From CAYVHB01 sp964450865 (GTDB taxonomy: Bacteria > Bacillota > Clostridia > Saccharofermentanales > UBA5734), in assembly GCA_964450865.1 (NCBI GenBank), contig CAYVHB010000021.1:1-51572 (forward strand): a stretch of DNA of 51,572 nucleotides, written 5' to 3'. The translations under genes were made by a program, and so were the position numbers. Positions 8,429 through 16,800 of this stretch are shown in pieces. Positions within the stretch are counted from its first letter, which is position 1. Every line of letters starts with the position of its first letter. The notes beneath the pieces are model-generated. The model was not told the DNA's origin. It was given only the letters and a program-made list of their open reading frames with translations, and ran no database searches.

Positions 8429-9310
8429 TCATGACGCCGTGTTGCCGGCTGTGCCATCATCGAGGGCCTGACGCAGGGAACGGATATATTCAGCCAGATG
8501 CTCGGCCAGCTCTGCAGTTGACAGGCCGGCTGCCGCTCCTTCGGCAATCCGCCGGACGATCGCACTGCCGACAATAATGGCATCCCAATCCATAGCCAGG
8601 GCATGTACCTGTTCTGGAGTCGAAATACCAAATCCCAAGGCTCGCGGAATTGGACTGACAGCCAGCAATTGTTGCTGATATCGTTTGAAGTCGGTCTGAA
8701 ACTGGCTGCGTTCGCCGGTGACACCCAGGGCGGCGACACAATAGAGAAACCCGCGGGCTCCCTGGACAAGATCTGGCAGCCGCTGGCCGGACAGTGGCGA
8801 AACCAGGCGGGTGATAATGACATTGCTGGCTGCCGCGACCGGTGCGGCTTCCGCTTGTTCCTCAAGCGGGAGGTCCGGGATGATCACGCCATCAACACCG
8901 GCCTGCTGGCAAGCCGGGAAGAATTTGTCCACACCCATCTGAAAAATCGAGTTGTAATAGAGCAGCAGGAGAATCGGAGCTGTTGTTTGTTCACGCAACT
9001 GGCTGACCAGGTTTAAGACATCACTTAAAGTAGTCCCCTGTTGCAAGGCCCGGCTGTCGGCGGCCATGATGGTCGGTCCCTCCGCACTGGGATCAGAAAA
9101 TGGCACACCAATTTCCAGAATGTCCGCGCCATTTGCCAAAATGGCCAGTGCCACCTCGCGGCTTGCCTGAAGATTGGGGTCGCCGGCCACGATAAATGGT
9201 ATCAAAGCCTTGCGTCCCTGCCGGGCCAGCTGCTGCAGACAGACTTCAATCCGATTTGGCTGGTAGTCTGTCTGCGTGATCTGTGAACGGTTGTCAGGTG
9301 CTGACTGCAT
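8429..9310 (-). CDS. trpA: Tryptophan synthase alpha chain
   Basis: Cleaves indole-3-glycerol phosphate to indole and glyceraldehyde-3-phosphate and channels indole to TrpB. The 293-residue TIM-barrel protein shows the family signature LEIGVPFSDPSAEGPTI. Glu66 matches the catalytic E49 of the E. coli enzyme. The residue matching catalytic Asp60 is Glu77 (codon GAG at 9080-9082), a conservative change. Later motifs include PDLPLEE, the LVSPLS loop 6 region, GVTGER, GFGIS and IVGSAIV. The ATG at 9310 follows GGAGG with 6-nt spacing and begins 1 nt after the trpB stop; an upstream ATG at 9328 lies before that site. The N-terminus has about 15 extra residues. Confidence 0.95.
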   Translation of the reverse strand: MQSAPDNRSQITQTDYQPNRIEVCLQQLARQGRKALIPFIVAGDPNLQASREVALAILANGADILEIGVPFSDPSAEGPTIMAADSRALQQGTTLSDVLNLVSQLREQTTAPILLLLYYNSIFQMGVDKFFPACQQAGVDGVIIPDLPLEEQAEAAPVAAASNVIITRLVSPLSGQRLPDLVQGARGFLYCVAALGVTGERSQFQTDFKRYQQQLLAVSPIPRALGFGISTPEQVHALAMDWDAIIVGSAIVRRIAEGAAAGLSTAELAEHLAEYIRSLRQALDDGTAGNTAS

Positions 9311-9311
9311 A

Positions 9312-10622
9312 TTATTCCTCCGTAACATCGGTTGTCAGGGACTGTCGTGACTGCTGATAGGCCTGGATTGCGGCAACATCCTTATCACCGCGCCCGGACA
9401 AAGTGACGACAACAAGGTCGCCCGGCGCAAATTCCGGGGCCATCCGGCGTAACAATGCCAGGGCATGGGCACTTTCAATGGCTGGAATAATGCCTTCAAG
9501 CCGGGCCAGCCAGACAAATGCCGCAACTGCCTCATCGTCAGTGACAGCCTGGTATTCAGCGCGACCGCTCAACTGCAGCCAGGCATGCTCCGGACCGATC
9601 CCGGGATAATCAAGACCGGCTGAGATGGAATAGACGGGAGCAATCTGCCCGGTCTCATCCTGGAGAAACAGTGATTGCATGCCGTGGAATACCCCCGGCG
9701 TCCCATGGGTCATGGTTGCGGCGTGGCGCAGTGTATCCAGACCTTCGCCGGCCGCCTCGGCGCCAATCAGGCGCACCTGTTGATCACCCAGAAATGGATA
9801 AAACGTGCCAATGGCATTGCTGCCGCCGCCGACGCAAGCCAGCAAGGCGGTGGGCAACCGGCCGGCCGCTGCCAGAATCTGTTCGCGGACCTCATCGCCG
9901 ATCACGCGCTGGAAATCACGGACAATGGTCGGGTAGGGATGCGGACCCATGACCGACCCGATGACGTAATAGGTATCATCCGCCCGGCGAGTCCATTCCC
10001 GCATGGCCTCGCTGGTGGCATCCTTCAGGGTAGCCGTGCCGCTGTCGACCCGGCAGACTTTCGCCCCGAGTAATTCCATGCGGTATACATTCAAGGCCTG
10101 GCGGGCCATATCCTCCGCGCCCATGAAAACCATGCATTCCATCCCGAACAGGGCCGCAGCCGTGGCTGTGGCCACGCCATGCTGGCCGGCTCCGGTCTCG
10201 GCAATCAGGCGCCGTTTGCCCATCCGGCGGGCCAGCAGGACCTGGCCGAGCACATTGTTGATCTTATGGGCACCTGTATGATTGAGATCCTCACGCTTCA
10301 GGTATACGGTAAAACCCAGTTCCCCGCTGATGCGGGCGGCATGATAGAGCAGGGAAGGTCGTCCGGCATAATCACGCAGTAAAGCCTGATATTCTGCCTG
10401 GAAAACCGGATCCTGGCTGGCTGCCTGGTAGGCTTTTTCCAGTTCCAGCAAGGCCGGCATCAATGTTTCCGCGGCATATCGCCCGCCATATGGTCCAAAG
10501 CGGCCAGGCCGGTCGCCTGTTGCGGCAGAATAACTGGCTGAACGGGCCGGGACCGGTTCAGATCCGGCGGCAGCCTGTCCGGCATCAGAAAATTGATTGG
10601 GATGGGGAATCGCTGAATTCAT
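9312..10622 (-). CDS. trpB: Tryptophan synthase beta chain
   Basis: PLP enzyme that condenses indole with serine to make tryptophan. The 436-residue protein shows the PLP lysine in HTGAHKINN, ETGAGQHGVATA, the CVGGGSNAIG phosphate loop and TLSGRGDKD near the C-terminus. It is the standard TrpB1 form expected to pair with TrpA, which follows after 1 nt. A poorly conserved Ala/Pro/Ser-rich stretch of about 30 residues precedes GRFGPYGGRY. The ATG at 10622 is preceded by AAAGGA at about 10 nt; a GTG at 10631 is too close to that site. Confidence 0.96.
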   Translation of the reverse strand: MNSAIPHPNQFSDAGQAAAGSEPVPARSASYSAATGDRPGRFGPYGGRYAAETLMPALLELEKAYQAASQDPVFQAEYQALLRDYAGRPSLLYHAARISGELGFTVYLKREDLNHTGAHKINNVLGQVLLARRMGKRRLIAETGAGQHGVATATAAALFGMECMVFMGAEDMARQALNVYRMELLGAKVCRVDSGTATLKDATSEAMREWTRRADDTYYVIGSVMGPHPYPTIVRDFQRVIGDEVREQILAAAGRLPTALLACVGGGSNAIGTFYPFLGDQQVRLIGAEAAGEGLDTLRHAATMTHGTPGVFHGMQSLFLQDETGQIAPVYSISAGLDYPGIGPEHAWLQLSGRAEYQAVTDDEAVAAFVWLARLEGIIPAIESAHALALLRRMAPEFAPGDLVVVTLSGRGDKDVAAIQAYQQSRQSLTTDVTEE

Positions 10623-10785
10623 CCAGTACACGTCCTTTCGTAGAAGGGATCATCATCTTGGCTAGAAGTATAGTTGTTTTGGCAGGTTTATTTTTTCAGG
10701 CGATCAGCATCACACGCAGCGATCAAGCAAGACGGTCCTGTGGATCGGCCATTACATCAGGATGACCGGCTAATATTTACATGCT

Positions 10786-11508
10786 TCATGGCTGGTCCCG
10801 GCCCCGCCGCTCCTGGTCCCGCACATTCTGGCAGAAGGCGGTCATCAGCCCGGGGTCTTTCTGGCCCTGGCGTTCGACGCCACTGCTACAGTCTACTCCA
10901 TAAGGATGCAGTACTTCGATGGCCTTTGCAACGTTTGCCGGTGTGAGTCCGCCCGCCAGCATGACAGGATGCTCACGGCAGAAATTTTGCAGCAAGAGCC
11001 AGGGAAAAGGTTGCCCTGTACCGCCTGTTTGACCGGCAAACGCCGTATCCAATAGCCAGACATCAGGGGCCACGAGACCGAGACATTGTGGATTGACTTC
11101 GATCTGCCTGACGAGATTTTGGGCTGCAGCCGGCTCGGCTGGGACGGACAGCTTCTGCCAGATTGCCGTATGGGCCGGCAGGCGTTGCCGCAAAACCTGG
11201 CGGATCCTGTCATCCTCCTGGCCGTGCAGCTGGACAACGGCCAGTTCCAGGCGGTCCACCAGCTCGCAAATCCGGTCGGGTGATTCATTGACAAAAACGC
11301 CAACCGGCAAGATGTCGGCTGCCAGCGCCCGGCGCAGGGGCAGAGCCTGTCCGATACTGAGCTGTCTGCGGCTTGGCGCAAAGATAAATCCGGCATAATC
11401 AGGCCGAACGATATTGAGCGCGGCAATGTCAGATAGCCGGGTCAGACCGCAGATCTTGATTCGTGTATGCCGGGGATCCGGGCTGACTGTCAGATTATGG
11501 ATTTGCAT
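10786..11508 (-). CDS. trpF: Phosphoribosylanthranilate isomerase
   Basis: Isomerises N-(5-phosphoribosyl)anthranilate to CdRP. The 240-residue TIM-barrel protein has the catalytic Cys in IKICGLTR, the catalytic Asp in LLDTAFAGQTGGTGQPF and the phosphate-binding LAGGLTPANV. It is somewhat long for the family, with about 18 extra N-terminal residues and a Gln/Arg-rich C-terminus. The ATG at 11508 overlaps the end of trpC by 14 nt and follows AAGGTGG inside trpC, so translation is coupled. A gap of 163 nt separates it from trpB, with no terminator seen. Confidence 0.95.
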   Translation of the reverse strand: MQIHNLTVSPDPRHTRIKICGLTRLSDIAALNIVRPDYAGFIFAPSRRQLSIGQALPLRRALAADILPVGVFVNESPDRICELVDRLELAVVQLHGQEDDRIRQVLRQRLPAHTAIWQKLSVPAEPAAAQNLVRQIEVNPQCLGLVAPDVWLLDTAFAGQTGGTGQPFPWLLLQNFCREHPVMLAGGLTPANVAKAIEVLHPYGVDCSSGVERQGQKDPGLMTAFCQNVRDQERRGRDQP

Positions 11509-12382
11509 GGGCTTGTTCCACCTTGCGGGCCGGAGCAGGATGGCCCGGAAGTTCGGCCAGCAAATCGGCGATCTTGCGGCTGACCAGGGCTTCATCATGG
11601 TCGGCTGCCAGGCCTGCAGCGCGCATCAGCGTTTCGCCAATCAGGACCGCGTGCGCGCCGGCCCGATAAACCCGGGCGACATCACGTGCAGTCTGGATGC
11701 CACTTTCAGCTACAATGATTTTATCTTGCGGGATCAGTCCGGCCAGACGTTCGGTCATGGCCAGATCGACATGAAAGGTATGGAGGTCACGATTATTGAT
11801 GCCGATTATTTCGGCCCCGGCTGCCATGGCCCGCAATAATTCTTCCAGGTTGTGAACTTCAACCAGCGCACTCAGACCCAGCTGGCGAGACAGTGCCAGC
11901 AGCGCGGTCAACTGGCTGTCACTGAGAATGGCACAAATCAGCAAGATCGCCGAGGCGCCCAGCAGCCGTGCTTCATAGAGCTGGTAAGCATCGATGGTGA
12001 AGTCCTTGCGCAGCAACGGCAGGCTGACAGCCTGGTGTATGGCCTGGAGATCCTCATCGGAACCGAGGAAATAGTCTTCCTCCGTCAGGACGGATATCGC
12101 CTGGACCTGGGCCGCCTGATAAGCCCGGGCCTGGCTGACCGGCCGGAAATTGGGCTGGATAATCCCCTTCGACGGTGATGCTTGTTTGATTTCCGCAATG
12201 ATGGCCAGGCTTTTGGGGATCCGCAGGACAGCGGCAAAGTCAGCCGGCCGGGCGCGTTGCGCTTCAACCTGGCTGATCAGCTGGGCCAATGGCTGCTGGC
12301 TCTGGCGCTGGGCGAGACGAAAGCGCTTCTGATCGACAATGCGGTCCAGAATCGTACCGGTAGATGGGTAAACAGCACTCAT
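11495..12382 (-). CDS. trpC: Indole-3-glycerol phosphate synthase
   Basis: Ring-closes CdRP to indole-3-glycerol phosphate. The 295-residue TIM-barrel enzyme shows IAEIKQASPSKG, LLRKDF with the catalytic Lys, LVEVHN, GINNRDL and VAESGI. The C-terminus carries about 30 extra residues after the barrel. The ATG at 12382 overlaps the trpD stop as ATGA, and AGGTAATGG lies just upstream, so it is translationally coupled to trpD. Confidence 0.96.
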   Translation of the reverse strand: MSAVYPSTGTILDRIVDQKRFRLAQRQSQQPLAQLISQVEAQRARPADFAAVLRIPKSLAIIAEIKQASPSKGIIQPNFRPVSQARAYQAAQVQAISVLTEEDYFLGSDEDLQAIHQAVSLPLLRKDFTIDAYQLYEARLLGASAILLICAILSDSQLTALLALSRQLGLSALVEVHNLEELLRAMAAGAEIIGINNRDLHTFHVDLAMTERLAGLIPQDKIIVAESGIQTARDVARVYRAGAHAVLIGETLMRAAGLAADHDEALVSRKIADLLAELPGHPAPARKVEQAHANP

Positions 12383-13416
12383 AGTCCATTACCTGCCTTG
12401 ATTTGCTGGCAAAATTGCCGCAGCTGTTCAATTTTACGGACAACAGCGCCACTATCGACAGCGGCTGTGGCCAGGATGAATCCATCCTGCAGGCTGCTGG
12501 CCCGCTGGCCGACATAAATGGTGGCGGCGGCATTCAGCAGGATGATATCGCGCATCGGACCGGTCTGGCCAGCAAATACTGCCTCAATAATCCGGGCATT
12601 TTCAGCCGGCGTTCCGCCATGGACATCTGCCAGTGTAGCCCGCTGCAAGCCAAAATCCTCAGGCGAAATCTGATATTCCCGGACTGACTGATCCTTTAAT
12701 TCGATGACCCTGGTCGGGCCGGTGATGGTGATTTCATCGGCGTGATCGCTGCCGTGGACAACCATGGCATGGTAAACACCAATCTGGCGCAAAGTTTCAA
12801 TGACAAAGGACATGATGGACGGATCATGTACGCCGATCACCTGGCCCCTGGCTCCGGCTGGATTGGACAAGGGTCCCAGGATATTGAACAGGGTACGGAT
12901 CCCCAGGTGGCGGCGGACCGGTGCGGCATGACGCATCGCCGGATGAAAGACCGGAGCAAACATAAAACCGAATCCGGTCTGTTCGATGCAAGCCTGGACC
13001 TGGGCTGGTGTCAGGTTGATGTCCAGGCCGAGCGCTTCATAAAAGTCTGCGCTGCCACTGCTGCTTGATACGGAGCGATTACCGTGTTTGGCCACACAGA
13101 CGCCGGCTGCTGCAGCGACGAGGGCTGCCGCAGAACTGACATTGATCGTTCCAGTGCCATCGCCACCCGTTCCGACCGGATCGACGCAAAAGTCCACCGC
13201 AGGATGGATACGGATCGCAAAATCCTGCATCGAGCGGACACCGCCAGTCATTTCCGCGACTGTTTCACCCTTGACGCGCAGCCCGGTCAGGAAAGCCGCG
13301 ATATCAATCTGGCTGGCCTCGCCGGCCATGATTTCGCTGACGGCACCAAAGGATTCCTTTTCTGTCAAATGCTGTCCCAGACTGATTTTCTTAATGACCT
13401 GATTCAGTTGACTCAT
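12379..13416 (-). CDS. trpD: Anthranilate phosphoribosyltransferase
   Basis: Joins anthranilate and PRPP to form phosphoribosylanthranilate. The 345-residue protein has the PRPP-binding PVGTGGDGTGT loop, AKHGNRSVSSSSGSAD, the LGIRTLFNILGPLSNPA anthranilate site and the HGSDHADEIT motif. AAGGAGAG at 13425-13432 is 8 nt before the ATG at 13416; a GTG at 13437 lies upstream of that site. It is the first gene after the T-box leader, so the operon lacks the usual leading trpEG. Confidence 0.96.
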   Translation of the reverse strand: MSQLNQVIKKISLGQHLTEKESFGAVSEIMAGEASQIDIAAFLTGLRVKGETVAEMTGGVRSMQDFAIRIHPAVDFCVDPVGTGGDGTGTINVSSAAALVAAAAGVCVAKHGNRSVSSSSGSADFYEALGLDINLTPAQVQACIEQTGFGFMFAPVFHPAMRHAAPVRRHLGIRTLFNILGPLSNPAGARGQVIGVHDPSIMSFVIETLRQIGVYHAMVVHGSDHADEITITGPTRVIELKDQSVREYQISPEDFGLQRATLADVHGGTPAENARIIEAVFAGQTGPMRDIILLNAAATIYVGQRASSLQDGFILATAAVDSGAVVRKIEQLRQFCQQIKAGNGL

Positions 13417-13517
13417 GCTCAAAACTCTCCTTTTCACTCAGACTGGAACAATTGCCAGCCAGGTTCAGCCGCTTATCCGGCCTGGCCGCTTCCTGGCTGA
13501 AAAGCTGCCTGAAATAC

Positions 13518-13548
13518 AAAAAAACTCCTGTCCTCAAAGGGACAAGAG
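13518..13548 (-). terminator. T-box-controlled intrinsic terminator
   Basis: A 9-bp stem (13540-13548 with 13525-13533, one wobble pair) is followed on the minus strand by seven U residues (13524-13518). Its 5' side competes with the T-box antiterminator. Confidence 0.9.
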
Positions 13549-13798
13549 CTAACTCCTGCGGTACCACCCAAATTGGCCTGGCATACCAGACCCGCTTTGT
13601 CATGCACAGCCATGCACGTCCGCTGGATAACGGGCCGGAGTCCCGTCAATGCCTACTGGTCCATACCGGACTTTCGGATTGCCCTCTTGAATCCATTCAA
13701 CTCAGGGTTTCGTGCTGCATTCACACCATCGGCAGCTCTCTGGGACGAACGATCTGAATCTACTCGCTTCAATCATTGGTTTACTGAGTGTTCAATTA
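13518..13798 (-). promoter_or_regulatory. Tryptophan T-box riboswitch leader
   Basis: Reading the minus strand, the leader carries a stem I with the AGAGAG...GGTGTGA distal motif, and a specifier loop GAA-TGG-A with the Trp codon UGG at 13695-13693. It then has the antiterminator T-box core GGGTGGTACCGC, in which TGGTACC is at 13566-13560, and a terminator hairpin. Uncharged tRNA-Trp is expected to pair with the specifier and the T-box bulge and allow read-through into trpD. The specifier and downstream genes agree, which makes the ligand call strong. Confidence 0.95.
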
Positions 13799-13804
13799 AT
13801 AAGT

Positions 13805-13834
13805 ATCATACAGCCGCCAGTCGCTTTCTGTCAA
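13805..13834 (-). promoter_or_regulatory. trp operon promoter
   Basis: On the minus strand TTGACA (13834-13829) and TATGAT (13810-13805) are separated by 18 bp, a near-consensus housekeeping promoter. It places the transcript start close to 13798, just before T-box stem I. Confidence 0.88.
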
Positions 13835-13875
13835 GGCCTGTATCGTAAAAATAGTTGGAGACTGTTGGAAAAACT

Positions 13876-13923
13876 GCTGGCTGGTGGCTGACTGGGGAAA
13901 ATCTGGCAGCTGGCTGGTGGCTG
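13876..13923 (+). repeat. 15-bp direct repeat
   Basis: GCTGGCTGGTGGCTG occurs at 13876-13890 and again at 13909-13923, 33 bp apart, in the non-coding space between the trp promoter and the DnaA-box cluster. Confidence 0.8.
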
Positions 13924-14247
13924 CCAGACGCAGGTCAGGGTTGTGCGGACTGATTTTCCACAGGTTATGTTGATAGAATAATTGTTCTGATCACGCTAGT
14001 CAGATCAACTGAATCGATCTGGCTGACCGGCAGTCCTGCTTTGCATTTTTGCTTCATTCCTGGCAAAATCAGGCTAAACACCCCTCAATAGGTTGCAAAT
14101 CCACGTAACCAGCCTGACAAAGACCCAGAGGAGCTGCAATAGTCAGGCAGCTGGCACCTGGTGATGGACAGCCAGTTGTAAAAATCTGTGAAACAACGCT
14201 AAATCAGGCTTTGCAAGCCCCATGAAGCCGTGAAACATTTGCTGGAG

Positions 14248-14300
14248 TTATGCACAGAATTATCCACATTATCCACAGTATGTGCAGAAAAGTATCCACA
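14248..14300 (+). other. DnaA-box cluster, candidate origin or DnaA-controlled region
   Basis: Three perfect DnaA boxes in the same orientation lie almost end to end: TTATGCACA at 14248-14256, TTATCCACA at 14260-14268 and 14269-14277. Near matches follow: GTATCCACA at 14292-14300, TGTGCAGAA at 14281-14289 (reverse), and TTTTCCACA at 13954-13962. An AT-rich tract (about 14375-14460) lies downstream and could be an unwinding element. The 13.85-14.6 kb space holds no convincing gene, and transcription diverges from it (trp leftwards, glmU rightwards). No dnaA or dnaN is in the window, so this could instead be a DnaA titration or regulatory site. Confidence 0.55.
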
Positions 14301-14517
14301 GGCTGCTGAGTGGCTGCCAATTATTGTTGATTCATCATGCAACCAGAACACCATACAATCCGCCTGCAGCTATTGATACTTTTTTCTATTTTCTTTTTCC
14401 TGTTTTCCGCTTGTTATCAGTTCATGATGTTTTATTTGCTAATTATACGTTCAACGGATGGACATGAATTTGTTCTGCAATGTCTGATTGATATCAATTT
14501 AATTAAGCAAGCCACGG

Positions 14518-14546
14518 CTGACTTCGACAGGCTTTTTTGTTATAAT
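14518..14546 (+). promoter_or_regulatory. glmU operon promoter
   Basis: CTGACT (14518-14523) and a perfect TATAAT (14541-14546) are spaced by 17 bp, about 90 nt upstream of the glmU start codon. Confidence 0.75.
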
Positions 14547-14638
14547 GACCTGGCGTTGACTGCTGTGCTCATTCACTGCTCCGGATTCCGGAAGATTGAT
14601 TAAATCAGACGTAAACAAGCAGACGGAGGTATATCAAG

Positions 14639-16024
14639 ATGAACATCTGTGGGGTTGTCCTTGCTGCCGGTGAGGGCAAGCGGATGAAGTCACGTCATGC
14701 CAAGGTAGTCCATGAGGCGGCTGGCAAGCCGCTCATCAGCTGGGTGCGGGACGCGCTCGATCAGTCTGGTGCGACCGACCAGGTTTATATCGTCGGGCAT
14801 CGCCAGGAGGAGGTCCGCGCCATACTCGGCGAAGAAGTAGCCTTCGTCTTGCAAGAACAGCAGCTAGGGACCGGCCATGCCGTCCTGCAAGCCTCTCATT
14901 TTCTCGAAGGCCGCAGCGGCTGTACGCTGGTCTTGTGTGGTGATACCCCCATGATTACAGCCGATACCCTGAAGAAGGCCCTTGACCAGTTTGCCAGTGG
15001 TCAGTTCGCGGCGATTGTCATCACTGCCGAAGCCCCGGATCCAGCTGGTTACGGCCGCATCCTGCGCGATGAAGCCGGTCACCTGCAAGCCATAATTGAA
15101 CATCGGGATGCTTCGGCTGAACAACTGGCGATCCGTGAGGTCAACGCCGGTATGTACTGCTTTGAAACATCCTTGCTTCTGTCAGCCCTGGGCCGGATCG
15201 GCTGCCGCAATCAGCAGCAGGAATATTATCTGACTGATACCATTGAGATCCTCATCCGGGATGGTTACAAAGTAGGCGCCTGCCAGACTGAATTCGCTGA
15301 AATCATGGGTGTCAATGACCGCGTTCAGCTGGCCCAGGCTGCCCAGATTCTCAACCAGCGGATCTTGCTGCGCCATATGCAAAATGGTGTCACGATTATC
15401 GATCCGGCCCGGACCTGGATTGAAGATACCGTTGAAATCGGCATTGACACGACGATCCTGCCGGACTGCAGCCTTGCCGGCCATACGCTGATCGGAGAGG
15501 ATACCGTCATCGGGCCCAATACACACCTGAGAGATGTACGGGCCGGACATCATACCCGCCTGGACCAGGTCGTAGCCGAGGACTGTACCATTGAAGATGG
15601 CACGATGGTTGGTCCCTTTACCCATATCCGGCCTGGTTCCCTGATTGGCCCGCTTTGCCGGCTGGGCAATTTTGTTGAAATCAAGAACTCCATGATCGGC
15701 GCCAAGTGCCAGCTGGTTCATCAATGTTACGTCGGCGACTCGGATATCGGAGAAAATGTAAACTTTGGCAGTGGCAGCAATACAGCCAATTACGATGGTA
15801 TCAACAAATCGCGGACCACTGTCGGCAGCAATGCCTTCATTGGCAGCAACAGCTGCCTGGTCTCTCCTGTCCATGTTGCTGACAATGCTTATGTGGCCGC
15901 CGGTTCAACCATCACGGAACCGGTACCGCCTAATGCACTGGCCATCGCCCGTGCGCACCAGATTGCCAAGGAAGGCTGGGTTATAACCCGTGGCCGGTTC
16001 CGCAATCAGCGTTTGAATCCCTGA
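14639..16024 (+). CDS. glmU: Bifunctional GlmU: GlcN-1-P acetyltransferase / GlcNAc-1-P uridyltransferase
   Basis: Makes UDP-GlcNAc, the substrate of MurA, in the cytoplasm. The 461-residue protein has the N-terminal nucleotidyltransferase motif LAAGEGKRMKS, QLGTGHAV and LCGDTPMI (about residues 7-105), then a left-handed beta-helix acetyltransferase of hexapeptide repeats from about residue 250. This includes VGPFTHIRPGS, NFVEIKNS and the family NYDG motif in NTANYDGINKS. GGAGG about 9 nt upstream supports the ATG. Bacillus has prs and ctc between glmU and pth; here pth follows directly after 26 nt. Confidence 0.96.
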   Translation: MNICGVVLAAGEGKRMKSRHAKVVHEAAGKPLISWVRDALDQSGATDQVYIVGHRQEEVRAILGEEVAFVLQEQQLGTGHAVLQASHFLEGRSGCTLVLCGDTPMITADTLKKALDQFASGQFAAIVITAEAPDPAGYGRILRDEAGHLQAIIEHRDASAEQLAIREVNAGMYCFETSLLLSALGRIGCRNQQQEYYLTDTIEILIRDGYKVGACQTEFAEIMGVNDRVQLAQAAQILNQRILLRHMQNGVTIIDPARTWIEDTVEIGIDTTILPDCSLAGHTLIGEDTVIGPNTHLRDVRAGHHTRLDQVVAEDCTIEDGTMVGPFTHIRPGSLIGPLCRLGNFVEIKNSMIGAKCQLVHQCYVGDSDIGENVNFGSGSNTANYDGINKSRTTVGSNAFIGSNSCLVSPVHVADNAYVAAGSTITEPVPPNALAIARAHQIAKEGWVITRGRFRNQRLNP

Positions 16025-16050
16025 ATCCTTTATCCATGAGGAGAATTGGT

Positions 16051-16800
16051 ATGGAACAACCACTCTGGCTGATTGCCGGACTGGGCAACCCTGGATTGAA
16101 ATATGAGAAGAACTGGCATAATGCCGGTTACATGGCGCTGGATGTTCTGGCCGCCCGGCATCAGATTGCCATCAGCCGCATCAAGTTCAAGGGGCTCTAT
16201 GGCCAGGGATCGATTGCCGGCCAACGGGTCATCCTGTTAAAGCCAACTACTTACATGAACCTGAGTGGTGAATCCATACAGGAAGCAATCACTTTTTTCA
16301 AGATTCCGCTTGAGCGGGTTCTTGTCTTATATGATGATCTGGATATTCCGGCCGGTGAAGTGCGGATGCGGCCCAGCGGCGGGCCGGGCACCCACAATGG
16401 CATGCGCTCGATCGTCGAGCGGCTGAGTTCAGTTGCCTTTCCAAGGATCCGCATCGGCATTGGTCCGCTGCCTCACCACTGGGAACTTGTCAACTACGTA
16501 TTGTCAGATATCCCGGTCAACCAGCAGGAACTGGTCTGGCAGGCCCTGAATAAAGCCGCGGATGCCGTGGCCCTGACGCTGGCTGCCGGCCTGGAAGCGG
16601 CGATGAACCAGGTCAATCGCCGTGATAAGCCCAAACCATTACCCCGCGCGCATTCCGTTTCGCCGCTGGCCCCCGCAACAGGTGCAGAAGCTGCGTCAGG
16701 CAGGTCGTCAGGCCGTGAACCGGCCGCAGACACTGCAGACGAGCCATCCGGCCGTGAACCGGCCACGGAGGCCAGGGAGGTGCAGGATGGCCAGCCCTGA
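16051..16800 (+). CDS. pth: Peptidyl-tRNA hydrolase with a disordered C-terminal extension
   Basis: Releases peptides from peptidyl-tRNA that drops off ribosomes. The catalytic core (about residues 1-190) shows GLGNPG, the catalytic His in NWHNAG, TYMNLSG, DDLDIPAG with the catalytic Asp, and GGPGTHNGMRS. The two residues before the His, usually Thr-Arg, are Asn-Trp here. The protein is 249 residues, about 55 longer than usual; the extension is Ala/Pro/Arg-rich with two SGREPA units. The ATG at 16051 is chosen because GAGGAG (16038-16043) precedes it by 7 nt; an ATG at 16036 overlaps that site. Its last 14 nt overlap mfd. Confidence 0.94.
   Translation: MEQPLWLIAGLGNPGLKYEKNWHNAGYMALDVLAARHQIAISRIKFKGLYGQGSIAGQRVILLKPTTYMNLSGESIQEAITFFKIPLERVLVLYDDLDIPAGEVRMRPSGGPGTHNGMRSIVERLSSVAFPRIRIGIGPLPHHWELVNYVLSDIPVNQQELVWQALNKAADAVALTLAAGLEAAMNQVNRRDKPKPLPRAHSVSPLAPATGAEAASGRSSGREPAADTADEPSGREPATEAREVQDGQP

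Noticed and set aside
14337..14603. 88-codon hydrophobic frame upstream of glmU
   Set aside because: It lies in the AT-rich stretch, overlaps the glmU promoter and has no ribosome binding site; its hydrophobicity follows from T-rich sequence.
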